Positions 37,325 to 45,897 of a stretch of DNA of 47,557 bases are shown piece by piece. Under the pieces are notes generated by a model. The model searched no databases, had not been told where the DNA came from, and saw nothing but the letters and a program-made list of their open reading frames with translations. This DNA is from Pseudomonadota bacterium (GTDB lineage Bacteria > Pseudomonadota > Gammaproteobacteria > Steroidobacterales > Steroidobacteraceae), in NCBI GenBank assembly GCA_016713725.1, contig JADJOO010000037.1, forward strand, positions 1 through 47,557. The letters are read 5' to 3'. The translations under genes and the position numbers were made by a program. Position 1 is the first letter of the stretch, and every line of letters begins with the position of its first letter.

Positions 37325-39417
37325 CGGCCCGCCGCAGCGATGGGCTGGATGCCGAGCGCGCGGCACAGGGCGTCGGGATCGAACAGCGCACCGTCCTTGA
37401 TGACGAGCTGCAGGCGCCGCACGTCGCCGACGTTGCGACTCGGGTCGCCGTCGACGAGAATCATGTCGGCCAGCTTGCCCGGCGCGATCGAGCCGAGTTC
37501 ACCTTCGCGACCGACGAGTCGTGCCGCATCGAGCGTGGCGATGCGCAACACCTCGGGGGCCGGCACGCCGGCTTCGACATACAGTTCGAGTTCACGCGGC
37601 AGCATGAAACCGGGCATCGCATCCGTGCCCGCGACGAAGGGTACGCCCGCGCTGCGCACGGCCATCAGCATGCGTTGCATCTGGGTCAGCGCGTGCCGGT
37701 AGGTCGCGTCCATGCCGTCAGGGACCGGCAGGCCGCCTTCGAGCAGGCTGCGCCTGACGAGCGGAGGCAAGCGATCGGCCACGGCTGCCAGTCCTGCACC
37801 GACTACGCCCGGGCGATCGGTGAAGAGGCTCTCGAACGTGACGAGCGTCGGGTCCAGCGTGACGTGACGCTGCTTGAGCAGCTGCAGGAAGGCCTGCACG
37901 CGCGGCGACTGCGGATCGACGCTGGACGCATTCTCCGCGACGGCCGTGAATCGTGCGGGTGTCCGCGTGTCCTGGACCTTGTCGTACAGGAAGTTCAGGA
38001 ACACCATGTTCATGTGCTGGATCTCGTCGTATCCAGCGAGCACGGCTTGTTCGGCCGTCATGAACGCGGGGACGTGACCACCGACCCGCATCCCTGCCTT
38101 GTGCGCCTCGTCGGCAATGACGGGCACCAGCTTCGTGTCCATTGAGCTGTAGATCTTGACCAGCCCGAAGCCGGCAGCTCTCATGGCCTGCACGGCTTTG
38201 CGGGCTTCGGCTTCGTCGCTGACCAGCACCTTGGTGGGCCCCTGGAAGGGCCCGCGGCCATCGATGATGCCGGCGAACACCACCCGCGGGCCGAGGGCTT
38301 CGTTGGTGTCGAATACGCGCAGCAGTCCGGGCTTCTCGGGCTCGGCGGCCATGTCACGGATGCTCGTGACGCCAGCGGCGAGGAACAGTGGCCCACTGTC
38401 GAGGTCGGGATGCGTGTGCAGGTCCCACAACCCGGGCAGCAACGCGCGGCCCGCGGCATCGATTCGCTCGGCGCCCGCGGGGATCGGCAGGGAGCCATCG
38501 GGGCCGACGGCGACGATGCGTTGCTGCACGAAAATGACCGTGGTGCCTGGACGCATCGTCATTTTCTCGGAATCGAACAGGTTGGCGTGCTCGATCACGA
38601 CCGGACCGGTCGGCGCGCGCCGGAGCGCGCGTGCCTGCGCCGTGCGACGGCGTGCCTCCTGCGCGTCCTGCTCCGCGCGCATCGGGGTGAGCGAGTCCTG
38701 CCAGCCTTCCCGCACGAGCGCCGAAAAGCTGTCGAACGTCGCGAACAATTCGCCGTCTTCGTCGAGCCAGAGGCTGGTGGGCTGGAATCCCAGGCCACCG
38801 ATCGAATACAGGCTGACCTGGCGGGAAGTCCTGCCGTTGCTGAACGTCAGTTGCGACAACTGCTGCAGGTCTGCCTCACCCTGCGGCAACAAGGGCAGCT
38901 TGCGACCCGGCGCATCGCGCAGAGCGCGCGCCAGCACGCCGATTTCCTCGAACGATCCGGACTGGCTGACATAAAACGCCGCACCTGCGACAGGCTGGGT
39001 ACCGCTTTCGACAGAGTTCCGCCAGGTGGCGGTCCCGGCCACGCGCGTGAAGCGTTCGGCCACCGGGCTCTTCAGGTAGTCATTGCCATCGGTCGCAATG
39101 GCCACGGGGAGGCCCTTCGCATCGAGCTGGATCTTCGACGTCAGCACCGGGCCGCGGCCACGATCGTTGAACGCGAAATGGACGACGCGTGTGCCGTCGG
39201 CCTGCAGGCAGACAGTCTGGTAACCCGCGCGACTGCCCATCAAGTAAAACTCGTATTCGCGGTTCGACCTGGTGCCAGCCGGGCATGCAATGGGTTGCGG
39301 CACCGCCATCGACGGCCTTTGCGCGACAGGTACATCCGACGCGAATGCGGGGCCCGCCAAAGCCTGTACCGCTGTAACGACCCCGGTGACCCATCTGCCA
39401 CAGGTATTCATCATCAT
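37321..39417 (-). CDS. Secreted amidohydrolase with a large N-terminal domain
   Basis: Intact, 698 residues from ATG 39417, overlapping the kmo stop (ATGA). Signal peptide (TGVVTAVQALAGPAFA). Residues about 40-265 form a separate, mostly beta-rich domain that I do not recognise (REYEFYLMGSRAGYQTVCLQ, SLYSIGGLGFQPTSLWLDED). The amidohydrolase part (about 270-698) has His334 and His336 in LWDLHTHPD, likely bridging Lys421 (GLVKIYSSMD), His448 (GGHVPAFM), His468 (DEIQHMN) and Asp599 (VAGTDAMPG): a complete binuclear site as in imidazolonepropionase/prolidase-like enzymes. Substrate unknown. It is not the ACMS decarboxylase, which is a different, shorter family. Confidence 0.87.
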   Translation of the reverse strand: MMMNTCGRWVTGVVTAVQALAGPAFASDVPVAQRPSMAVPQPIACPAGTRSNREYEFYLMGSRAGYQTVCLQADGTRVVHFAFNDRGRGPVLTSKIQLDAKGLPVAIATDGNDYLKSPVAERFTRVAGTATWRNSVESGTQPVAGAAFYVSQSGSFEEIGVLARALRDAPGRKLPLLPQGEADLQQLSQLTFSNGRTSRQVSLYSIGGLGFQPTSLWLDEDGELFATFDSFSALVREGWQDSLTPMRAEQDAQEARRRTAQARALRRAPTGPVVIEHANLFDSEKMTMRPGTTVIFVQQRIVAVGPDGSLPIPAGAERIDAAGRALLPGLWDLHTHPDLDSGPLFLAAGVTSIRDMAAEPEKPGLLRVFDTNEALGPRVVFAGIIDGRGPFQGPTKVLVSDEAEARKAVQAMRAAGFGLVKIYSSMDTKLVPVIADEAHKAGMRVGGHVPAFMTAEQAVLAGYDEIQHMNMVFLNFLYDKVQDTRTPARFTAVAENASSVDPQSPRVQAFLQLLKQRHVTLDPTLVTFESLFTDRPGVVGAGLAAVADRLPPLVRRSLLEGGLPVPDGMDATYRHALTQMQRMLMAVRSAGVPFVAGTDAMPGFMLPRELELYVEAGVPAPEVLRIATLDAARLVGREGELGSIAPGKLADMILVDGDPSRNVGDVRRLQLVIKDGALFDPDALCRALGIQPIAAAGR

Positions 39418-40799
39418 TCGATCCATTGCCCCCCAGCGGACGAAACCGGCAGCGGATCGAGCATTCCCGTCACCAGCGCGTCCATCTGTGCAGTTGGAAT
39501 ATCCGCCACTGTATCTGCCGTGGTCGTGAGGCGTGTCAGCACGTCGATCTGCACTCGCCCGCGTTCGAAGGCGACGCGGTACGGAATTTCGTGATGGAAC
39601 ATCACCATCGAATAGCGCGGAATAAAGCGCTGCGGGTGACGCCGCTCGAGCTCGAAGCTCAGTTCCTTGCGCAACATGAACTTGGGATCGCGGACCGTAT
39701 CGCGCATTTCCAGGAAATTCTCGAGGGCCATCGCGGCGATCGCATCGGTATCCGGCTTGCGCAACCGGAAGAATTGCTCGAATGCGCCCCGCCAGTCGTC
39801 GGCCGAGCGCAGCAGCCGATCGAGCTCGAAGCAGTCCTCGAAGCACGCGTTCATGCCCTGGCCGTGAAAAGGCACGATCGCGTGCGCCGCATCGCCGAGC
39901 AGCACGGCGGCCTCACCTGCCGACCATGCGTCCGCAAGGATCGTGCCCATGCGGCCGACTGGACGCTCGAGGAACTCGCGGGCGAGTCCCGGCATCAACG
40001 GCACGACGTCGGGGAAATGCCTGGCAAAGAACGCATCGACGGTCGCGCGGCTGTCGAGCAAGGCGAAGCTTTCCGTGCCGCCTTTCAGGGCGAGGAAAAG
40101 GGTGACGGTGAAGCTGCCGTCGATGTTCGGCAGCGCGATCAGCATGAAGCCGCCGCGCGGCCAGATGTGCAGCGCATTGCGCTCGATGCGGTGCGAGCCG
40201 TCCCGGCCGGCCGGCAGCGTGAGCTCCTTGTAGCCGTGCTCGAGCATGTCCTCGGCGACGCGCACGCCGAGCTGGCCGGTCATCGCGCGCCGTACGACGG
40301 AACCCGCGCCGTCTGCGGCGATCAGCGGCGCGAGCGGCTGCGTGTACGTGTCGCCCGAGACTTCGTCGAGCATGACGAGTTCGTCGCGCTCGAAATCGAG
40401 CGTGCGTGCCGCCTGCAGGAAGCGTGGCTCGATGCCGTGATGGCGCTGCGCATGATCGAGCAGTGCGCGGTTCAGGCCCGGCCGGGAGACGGAGTGAATG
40501 ACTTCGTGCGGCCGCTGGCCGTAGGGCGCGAACGTGAGTGAACCGTCAGGTGCGTGCAGCGTGCGTCCGCGCATCGGGATCAGCAGCGGTTCGACGTCCT
40601 CGAACACGCCGGCCGCGCGCAGCGCATGGATACCGCGATCCGCAAGCGCCAGGTTGATCGAGCGGCCGGCATCCATGTCGACTTTGCGCAGGTCCGGGCG
40701 GCGTTCGAGCACCAGCACCTGCCGGCCTTGCCGCGCGAGGTAGATGGCCATCAGCGCGCCGGACAGGCCCGCGCCCAGGATCGTGACGGGTCGCTTCAC
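39414..40799 (-). CDS. kmo: Kynurenine 3-monooxygenase
   Basis: FAD-dependent aromatic hydroxylase converting L-kynurenine to 3-hydroxykynurenine with NADPH and O2. Intact, 461 residues. FAD-binding ILGAGLSGALMAIYLARQG (8-26), the KMO-specific DMDAGRSINLALADRG, PLIAADGAGSVVR, and the second FAD motif LLGDAAHAIVPFHGQGMNAC followed by FEDCFELDRLL. A C-terminal hydrophobic/aromatic segment (FIPRYSMVMFHHEIPYRVAF) is as expected. The ATG at 40799 overlaps the kynU stop, and its own stop overlaps the amidohydrolase start. Confidence 0.97.
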   Translation of the reverse strand: MKRPVTILGAGLSGALMAIYLARQGRQVLVLERRPDLRKVDMDAGRSINLALADRGIHALRAAGVFEDVEPLLIPMRGRTLHAPDGSLTFAPYGQRPHEVIHSVSRPGLNRALLDHAQRHHGIEPRFLQAARTLDFERDELVMLDEVSGDTYTQPLAPLIAADGAGSVVRRAMTGQLGVRVAEDMLEHGYKELTLPAGRDGSHRIERNALHIWPRGGFMLIALPNIDGSFTVTLFLALKGGTESFALLDSRATVDAFFARHFPDVVPLMPGLAREFLERPVGRMGTILADAWSAGEAAVLLGDAAHAIVPFHGQGMNACFEDCFELDRLLRSADDWRGAFEQFFRLRKPDTDAIAAMALENFLEMRDTVRDPKFMLRKELSFELERRHPQRFIPRYSMVMFHHEIPYRVAFERGRVQIDVLTRLTTTADTVADIPTAQMDALVTGMLDPLPVSSAGGQWIE

Positions 40800-42071
40800 G
40801 CCCCGAGTTCCGCGTGCAGCGCATCCACGCAGCGCCAGACGTCGTCGAAGCGATTGTAGAAGGGCACCGGCGCGGCTCGGATTACGTCCGGCTCGCGCCA
40901 GTCAGGCAGGATGGAACGCCGTCGCAGGCCGTCGAAGACAGCGCGGGCACGATCGCGCGTGAGCCCGACCAGTCGCAGCGACAACGCGGCGCCACGCGCT
41001 TGCGGATCGGAAGGCGTGATGATTTCGACGCGACCCTCGAGCCGCGCCTGTACCAGGCGTTCGAAATATCCTGTCAAGGCGACCGACTTCTGGCGCAGGG
41101 GCCGGCAGGCCGGTCGCGGCAAGGTGCTCGAGGGACGCTGCGAGCGGCGCCATGGCGAGAATCGGCGGATTGCTGAGCTGCCAGCCTTCCGCGCCTGGGG
41201 TGGGACTGAAACCGGGGGCCATCAGGAAGCGCGTGGCCTTGTCGTGGCCCCACCAGCCGGCGAAGCGCGGCAAAGACGCGTCGGTTGCATGGCGGGCGTG
41301 CACGAACGCACCACCCACGGCACCAGGGCCGCCATTCAGGTACTTGTAGTTGCACCACACGGCAAAGTCGGCACCGGCGTCGTGCAGCGAGACCGGCACG
41401 TTGCCGGCGGCATGCGCGAGATCCCAGCCGACGATGCAGCCCGCTGCGTGTCCCGCAGCCGTGATCGCCTCGACGTCGAGCACCGCCGGTCAGGTATTGC
41501 ACTCCCGGCAGCAGGATCGTGGCGATCCGCGCGCCCTCGCGTTCGATCGTCGCGATGATGTCTTCGGATCGCAGCAGGTCTTCGCCGTCGCGAGGTGCGA
41601 TCTCGAGCAGGTCAGTCGCGGGGTCGAGGCCGTGAAAGCGCACCTGCGACTCGACGGCGTGGCGATCGGAGGGAAACGCCGAGCGTTCCATCAGGATCGC
41701 GCGGCGCGTGCCCGACGGCCGGTAGAAGCTCACGAGCATCAGGTGCAGGTTTGCCGTCAGCGTGTTCATGGCGATGACTTCGGTCGGCTCGGCCCCGACC
41801 AGCGTGGCCAGCGCAGGCGCGAGCCGCTCGTGGTAGGACAGCCACGGATGACGACCGGTGAAGTGTCCTTCGACCCCGAGCGAGCGCCAGTCGCGCATCA
41901 CGTCCTCGACGTACTCCGTTGCCAGCACGGGTTGCGCGCCCAGCGAGTGTCCACACAGGTAGACGAGTTCGCGGCCGCTGGCCGCCTCGCGCGGCAGGAT
42001 GAAGCGGTCGTGCCGGCCGCGAGCGCATCCCCGGAATCGAGCGCGTGCGCGTGTTCCCGGTCGAGCCTCAT
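40796..42071 (-). CDS. kynU: Kynureninase (frameshifted)
   Basis: PLP enzyme cleaving 3-hydroxykynurenine to 3-hydroxyanthranilate and alanine. ATG 42071 overlaps the kynB stop (ATGA). Pieces in order: MRLDREHAHALDSGDALAAG, REAASGRELVYLCGHSLGAQ, WRSLGVEGHFTGRHPWLSYH, AMNTLTANLHLMLVSFYRPS, TILLPGVQYLTG, then after an indel near 41480 CIVGWDLAHAAGNVPVSLHD and the PLP-lysine motif AVWCNYKYLNGGPGAVGGAF. GWWGHDKATRFLMAPGFSPT follows, and after a break near 41110 the C-terminal domain GYFERLVQARLEGRVEIITP to 40796. About 425 residues. Three or more indels. Confidence 0.95.
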
Positions 42072-42913
42072 GTCGCGTCTCCAGGAAGCGACTGCAATGG
42101 ATACAGCACGGGACGGCTCGGCGCCGCATCCGAGCCAAAGGCAGGTACCTGCAGGTCGAGCAGGTATAACCCGTCCGGTACCGAGTCCGGAACGTAGGCG
42201 AGTTCGGTGACGAGCGCCTGGCCACGCGTTGCCTGCGCGGCGTCCTCGCAACCCGGAGGCAGTCCCCAGTATTCGCGATGAGCCGCGAGCCGGCCGCCGT
42301 CGTCGGCGCGGTCGAGACTCGGCAGGTCGACCACGAGCGAGTTGACCCCACGCTCGACCAGCCACCGCATGGCTTCGGGCAGGAAATACGGCGCCGGGCT
42401 CGGAGAGCCGGAATAGGCGCGGTGCCGTTTGTCGGCGCCGTTCGGCAGTGTGCGAATCACCACCGCCGTGCACGGGGCAGCAAGCCATGCCGACGCTGCG
42501 GCTTCAATTGCATCCCGGCGGATCACGAGGTCCTCAGCAGCGGCGTGTCCGCCCGCCAGGGCAGCTGCCGCCGCACCCAACGGCTCCGTCCGGACGGAGA
42601 CGACCATGGCGACACACGGCGCCACGGGTGTCAGGCTCGCAATCGTGACCGGACTGCGCGTGACGTGACCGACGCATTCGGTGTGCGTGCCGTGGCAATG
42701 CGGGGCAAGCGAATGCACGGCGCAATTGCAGCTGGCGCCGGTCGCGACGCTGCCCGTGAATCCACCTATCCGCAGGGGTTCGCTCGAGGCAGGCGTGGCG
42801 ACGAAGAAGCTCGGTTGTGCGCCATTGAACTCGAGCTCGATGGCGAGATCCGCAGACGCGCTGACGTCCGCACGCCAACGCCGGCCGCCGGCAGTGAACT
42901 CCAGGCAGTTCAA
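42068..42913 (-). CDS. kynB: Cyclase-family arylformamidase (KynB-like)
   Basis: Intact, 281 residues. In this operon it is the expected N-formylkynurenine hydrolase. PF04199 cyclase fold with the metal motif PHCHGTHTECVGHV: His74, His77 and His83 are kept, but the usual Asp after HGTHx is Glu79 and the Pro is Val. GVNSLVVDLPSLDRADDGGR and the nearby HREYW match the second conserved block. It is longer than typical KynB (about 210 residues). The start is probably TTG 42913, four bases after the haaO stop; no ATG or GTG lies in frame nearby, so a base error could hide another start. Confidence 0.82.
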   Translation of the reverse strand: MNCLEFTAGGRRWRADVSASADLAIELEFNGAQPSFFVATPASSEPLRIGGFTGSVATGASCNCAVHSLAPHCHGTHTECVGHVTRSPVTIASLTPVAPCVAMVVSVRTEPLGAAAAALAGGHAAAEDLVIRRDAIEAAASAWLAAPCTAVVIRTLPNGADKRHRAYSGSPSPAPYFLPEAMRWLVERGVNSLVVDLPSLDRADDGGRLAAHREYWGLPPGCEDAAQATRGQALVTELAYVPDSVPDGLYLLDLQVPAFGSDAAPSRPVLYPLQSLPGDAT

Positions 42914-42917
42914 GTGG

Positions 42918-43426
42918 TCACTTCCTTAGTGAGGCGCCGCACGCGCGGCAGACCGTGTGTTCGGGATTCGACCAGAATCGTTCGAAGACCGGCGGCAGTT
43001 GCGTTTCGATGTTGGTGATCTGCAGGTATTCGCTGTAGAGGCGCGCGTCGCAGCGGTCGCAGTACCAGAGGAAGCCATCGGCTTCGCCGGCGCGGCGCTT
43101 GCGCTCCACGACGAGCCCGACGGTATCGGCAAAACGCTGCGGAGAGTGCGGTACATGGGCGGGCAGCAGCAGCACGTCGCCTTCGCGGATGGGAATATCC
43201 ACGCGCCTCCCGTCCTGGACCGTCCGCAGCAGCATGTCGCCCTCGAGCTGGTTGAAGAATTCCTCGCCCGGGTCGTCGTGGTAATCCTGGCCGACGTTTG
43301 GACCGCCGACCACCATGATGATGAATTCGCCCTGTTCGAACACCTGTTTGTTGCAGACGGTGGGCGCAGGTCCGACCGGTGCTCGTCGATCCACTGCCGG
43401 AGGTTGAACGGTGTCAAAGGCTGCAT
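42918..43426 (-). CDS. haaO: 3-hydroxyanthranilate 3,4-dioxygenase (one frameshift)
   Basis: Non-haem iron cupin that opens the ring of 3-hydroxyanthranilate to ACMS, the precursor of quinolinate and NAD. ATG 43426: MQPLTPFNLRQWIDEHR. After one indel near 43360, VCNKQVFEQGEFIIMVVGGP, then NVGQDYHDDPGEEFFNQLEG with the iron ligands His and Glu, and VLLLPAHVPHSPQRF with the third ligand. The C-terminus has two CxxC pairs (CDRC and CRAC), the rubredoxin-like iron site of bacterial enzymes. About 170 residues. First gene of the minus-strand operon, with only 23 bases to the divergent gene. Confidence 0.95.
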
Positions 43427-43432
43427 GGCAAG

Positions 43433-43440
43433 AGTATAAA
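43433..43440. promoter_or_regulatory. Overlapping back-to-back -10 elements
   Basis: The plus strand reads AGTATAAATT (43433-43442). TATAAA (43435-43440) could be the -10 of the gene at 43450, and its reverse complement gives TATACT (43438-43433) seven bases before the haaO ATG. The plus-strand promoter has a weak -35 (GTGTCA, 18-base spacer); the minus-strand -35 is poor. Confidence 0.45.
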
Positions 43441-43449
43441 TTAGGCTCC

Positions 43450-44129
43450 ATGACGCAACGCAGACTCCGAATCGGTCCGGTCCCGCTGGTGCTGGCTTTC
43501 GCCGCGGCGGGGGTTGGGGCGCCTGCCGGGGCAACAACGGCAGCCGACGCCAGCCCGGAGGTGGCTGCCCCGACCGTCAATGCGGTCTGGACGGAGCACG
43601 AGTTCACGTTCACCTTTTTCGGCCTTGGCACTTACTACTCGTGCGGCGGGCTGGACAACAAGATCGCGTACATCCTGACGGAGCTTGGCGCCCGCCCGGA
43701 GCCTTGGGTACAGGTCAATTGTCTCGACGGCGCCGGCATCCAGCTGATGCCGACCGCACGTATCAGGTTGGCGGTTCCCACCGAGGTGACGCCGGGGCTG
43801 CTGGCGCAGCTCGAGGCGGGAAAATCGAAGCGTGAACTGGTCGGCAAGACCCAGGGCAAGGGCATGGCGGTTGACGCGGCGACGGCGCAGTTTCCGGCTG
43901 AACGGCGCATCGTCGAGTTCACGGGCCGACGCCCCGGTCGCATCGACGACGGCGACTGCGAACTCTTCGATCAATTGCTGCCACAGGTGCTGGAGCCGCT
44001 GGGAATTCGCGAGGCACCCGGGTCGTCGCTGGCGTGCATGCCTCGCACGACGCAGTTCGGTTCGGTCCACCTCAAGCTCGAATCGCTCCACGCGAAGCCG
44101 GCAGCGGTCGCCGAATCCACCGACCCTGA
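43450..44129 (+). CDS. Hypothetical exported protein
   Basis: ATG 43450 opens a signal peptide (RIGPVPLVLAFAAAGVGAPA). The mature protein has WTEHEFTFTFFGLGTYYSCG, GLDNKIAYILTELGARP, WVQVNCLDGAGIQLMPTARI and a later cysteine pair (GDCELFDQLL, SLACMPRTTQ), so it probably forms disulfides in the periplasm. I do not recognise the family. The frame stays open to 44394, but that would lie antisense to well-supported apaH. TGA at 44127-44129 in another frame is the more likely end if one base is miscalled. Confidence 0.7.
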
Positions 44130-44143
44130 AGCCGGGCCTCGAC

Positions 44144-44984
44144 TCAGTCCTCGAGCGGCCGTCCGCCGGTGTGGTTTGCCACCTGCACCGGCAGGGCGTC
44201 GGGCATGTCGATGCGCCGCCCGGTCAGTGCGCCCCCCCAGACGCATCCCGTGTCGAGGCCGAGCGTGCGATCCTCGTCCACGTAGCCCATGGCAGACCAA
44301 TGGCCGAAAACGAGTCGTTCGCCGGCGGATCTCCGCCAGGGAACGCGAAACCACGGCTGCGTGCCCCTTGGTGCGTTTGCGGGCACGCCCTTGAAATTGA
44401 GCACCATGCGGCCGGTTTCGGCATCGCACACGCGCAATCGCGTGAATGCGTTGATCGTAAAGCGGATGCGATCCCAGCCGTCGAGGTCGTCCCGCCGTGT
44501 CCGGCTCGTTGCCGTACATGCGTTCGTAGAGCTGCCCCGCCATCTCGCCGCTCAGCCTGCGCTGAACCTCGTCCGCACAGGTCGCCGCCGTCTGCAGGTT
44601 CCACTGGGGAGGCAGGCCCGCGTGCAGCAGCGAAATGCCGAGGTGTGCGTCGTGGTGCAGCAGTGGACGCGCCTGCAGCCAGTCGAGCAGGTCTTCGGCG
44701 TCCGGCGCGTCGACGATGGGGCGCAGTCCTGCATCCCCGTCGCGCCAGTCCGCGCCGCCGCGCGCGAGCGCGAGCAGGTGCAGGTCGTGATTGCCGAGGA
44801 CGGTAATGGCGACATCGCCGAGTGACTTGACGAAGCGTAGCGTGTCGAGCGAACGAGGACCCCGGTTGACCACGTCGCCGACGAACCAGAGCCGGTCGCA
44901 CGATGCGTCGAACCGCATGCGGTCGAGTAGAGTGTCCAGTTCGTCCTTGCAGCCCTGGACGTCGCCGATCGCATAGACGGCCAT
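44144..44984 (-). CDS. apaH: Diadenosine tetraphosphatase (symmetrical, one frameshift)
   Basis: Hydrolyses Ap4A to two ADP; metallophosphatase fold. ATG 44984: YAIGDVQGCKDELDTLLDRM, WFVGDVVNRGPRSLDTLRFV, VLGNHDLHLLALARGG, LLHAGLPPQWNLQTA. One indel near 44490 moves the rest to another frame: MRVCDAETGRMVLNFKG, HWSAMGYVDEDRTLGLDTGC, VWGGALTGRRIDM, stop at 44144. About 280 residues. Last gene of the pdxA-rsmA-usp-apaG-apaH series. Confidence 0.95.
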
Positions 44985-44994
44985 CGAACCTTCG

Positions 44995-45376
44995 TCAGTG
45001 GAGCACGCCCGGCATGGCGAGCCGGAATGGCGCGATCGGTGCGTCGAACTGCTCGCCGTCGTCCGCGACCATGTGGTACTTGCCCTGCATCGCGCCGACC
45101 GGCGTCTCGAGGATGGCGCCGCTGGAATACCGGAATCCCCGCCCGGCTGCAGGTGCGGTTGTTCGCCGACGACGCCGTCGCCGACCACTTCCTGCACCTT
45201 GCCGTTGGCGTCGGTGATGAGCCAGTGGCGCGTCACGAGGCGGGCCGGCCTACGTCCCTTCGTTGCGGATCGTGATCGTACGCGAACACGAACCGGCCCT
45301 CGCCCGGGTTCGACTGGTCCTCGACGTAGTTCGTGCTGACGTCGACGCGGATGCGGTTCGCCTCGGCCGTCGCCAT
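44995..45376 (-). CDS. apaG: ApaG protein (frameshifted)
   Basis: Small fibronectin-III-like protein linked to Co/Mg resistance and Ap4A control in enterobacteria; molecular role unclear. ATG 45376: MATAEANRIRVDVSTNYVED, QSNPGEGRFVFAY, then by frame changes TITIRNEGT, ARLVTRHWLITDANGKVQEV, VGDGVVGEQPHLQPG and a C-terminal end matching GxYxMVxxDG...FDAPIAPFRLA, with the stop at 44997-44995. About 127 residues. Ten bases before the apaH ATG. Confidence 0.93.
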
Positions 45377-45810
45377 GTCTTCTTCCAGCGCACGGCGAGC
45401 ACGTCGCACGGCGCCGCATGCAGGATCGTGTCCTCGGTCTGGTTGAACATGATCGACAGGCCAGTGGCGTTCGCGGCTGCCGAGCACGATCAGGTCGACG
45501 CCGCGGTCCGTGGCGACACGCACGAGCTCGGCCCGATATTGCCGGCCCGCACGATGCGCTCCGCCTTCTCGAGGCCGGCCTTCTGCGCCAGCTCGGCGAT
45601 GCGCCGCGTGGCGCGCTCGACCAGCTCGCCTTCGATCTGCACGGCGGGCAGCAATGCTTCGCCCATCGGTTCGACGGGGACGTACTCCACGACGTGCAGC
45701 AGGATGACCTCCGCCCCGTAGCGCTCGGCGACGTCCCGTGCCCGCTCCGCGATCTTTTCGCTGCCTTCGGCGATGTCCACAGCGAGCAGGATCTTCTTGT
45801 ATTCGCGCAT
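45377..45810 (-). CDS. Universal stress protein (frameshifted)
   Basis: UspA-fold protein, about 145 residues. ATG 45810: MREYKKILLAVDIAEGSEKI, AERARDVAERYGAEVILLHV, VEYVPVEP; middle helix RRIAELAQKAGLEKAERIV. After an indel near 45525 come VATDRGVDLIVLGSRERH and, after another, NQTEDTILHAAPCDVLAVRW. It lacks the clear ATP-loop of E. coli UspE-type proteins because that region is broken. The end is uncertain and lies next to or overlaps the apaG start. A usp gene inside the rsmA-apaG junction is not the usual arrangement. Confidence 0.85.
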
Positions 45811-45897
45811 GGTTTGCTCCGTGGAACGCGTGGTTCCGTTGCGAAAAGCGGCCCAGGGAAGATTATAGGCGGCGCCGGAGGGGCCACCAATCCGGAA

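Noticed and set aside
37321..39417. Amidohydrolase as ACMS decarboxylase of the kynurenine pathway
   Set aside because: ACMSD is a short amidohydrolase-2 protein without a signal peptide; this one is 698 residues, exported, with a different metal-site pattern.
39418..39846. N-terminal extension of the amidohydrolase
   Set aside because: It would overlap kmo by over 400 bases; the signal peptide begins at 39417, where an ATGA overlap gives a natural start.
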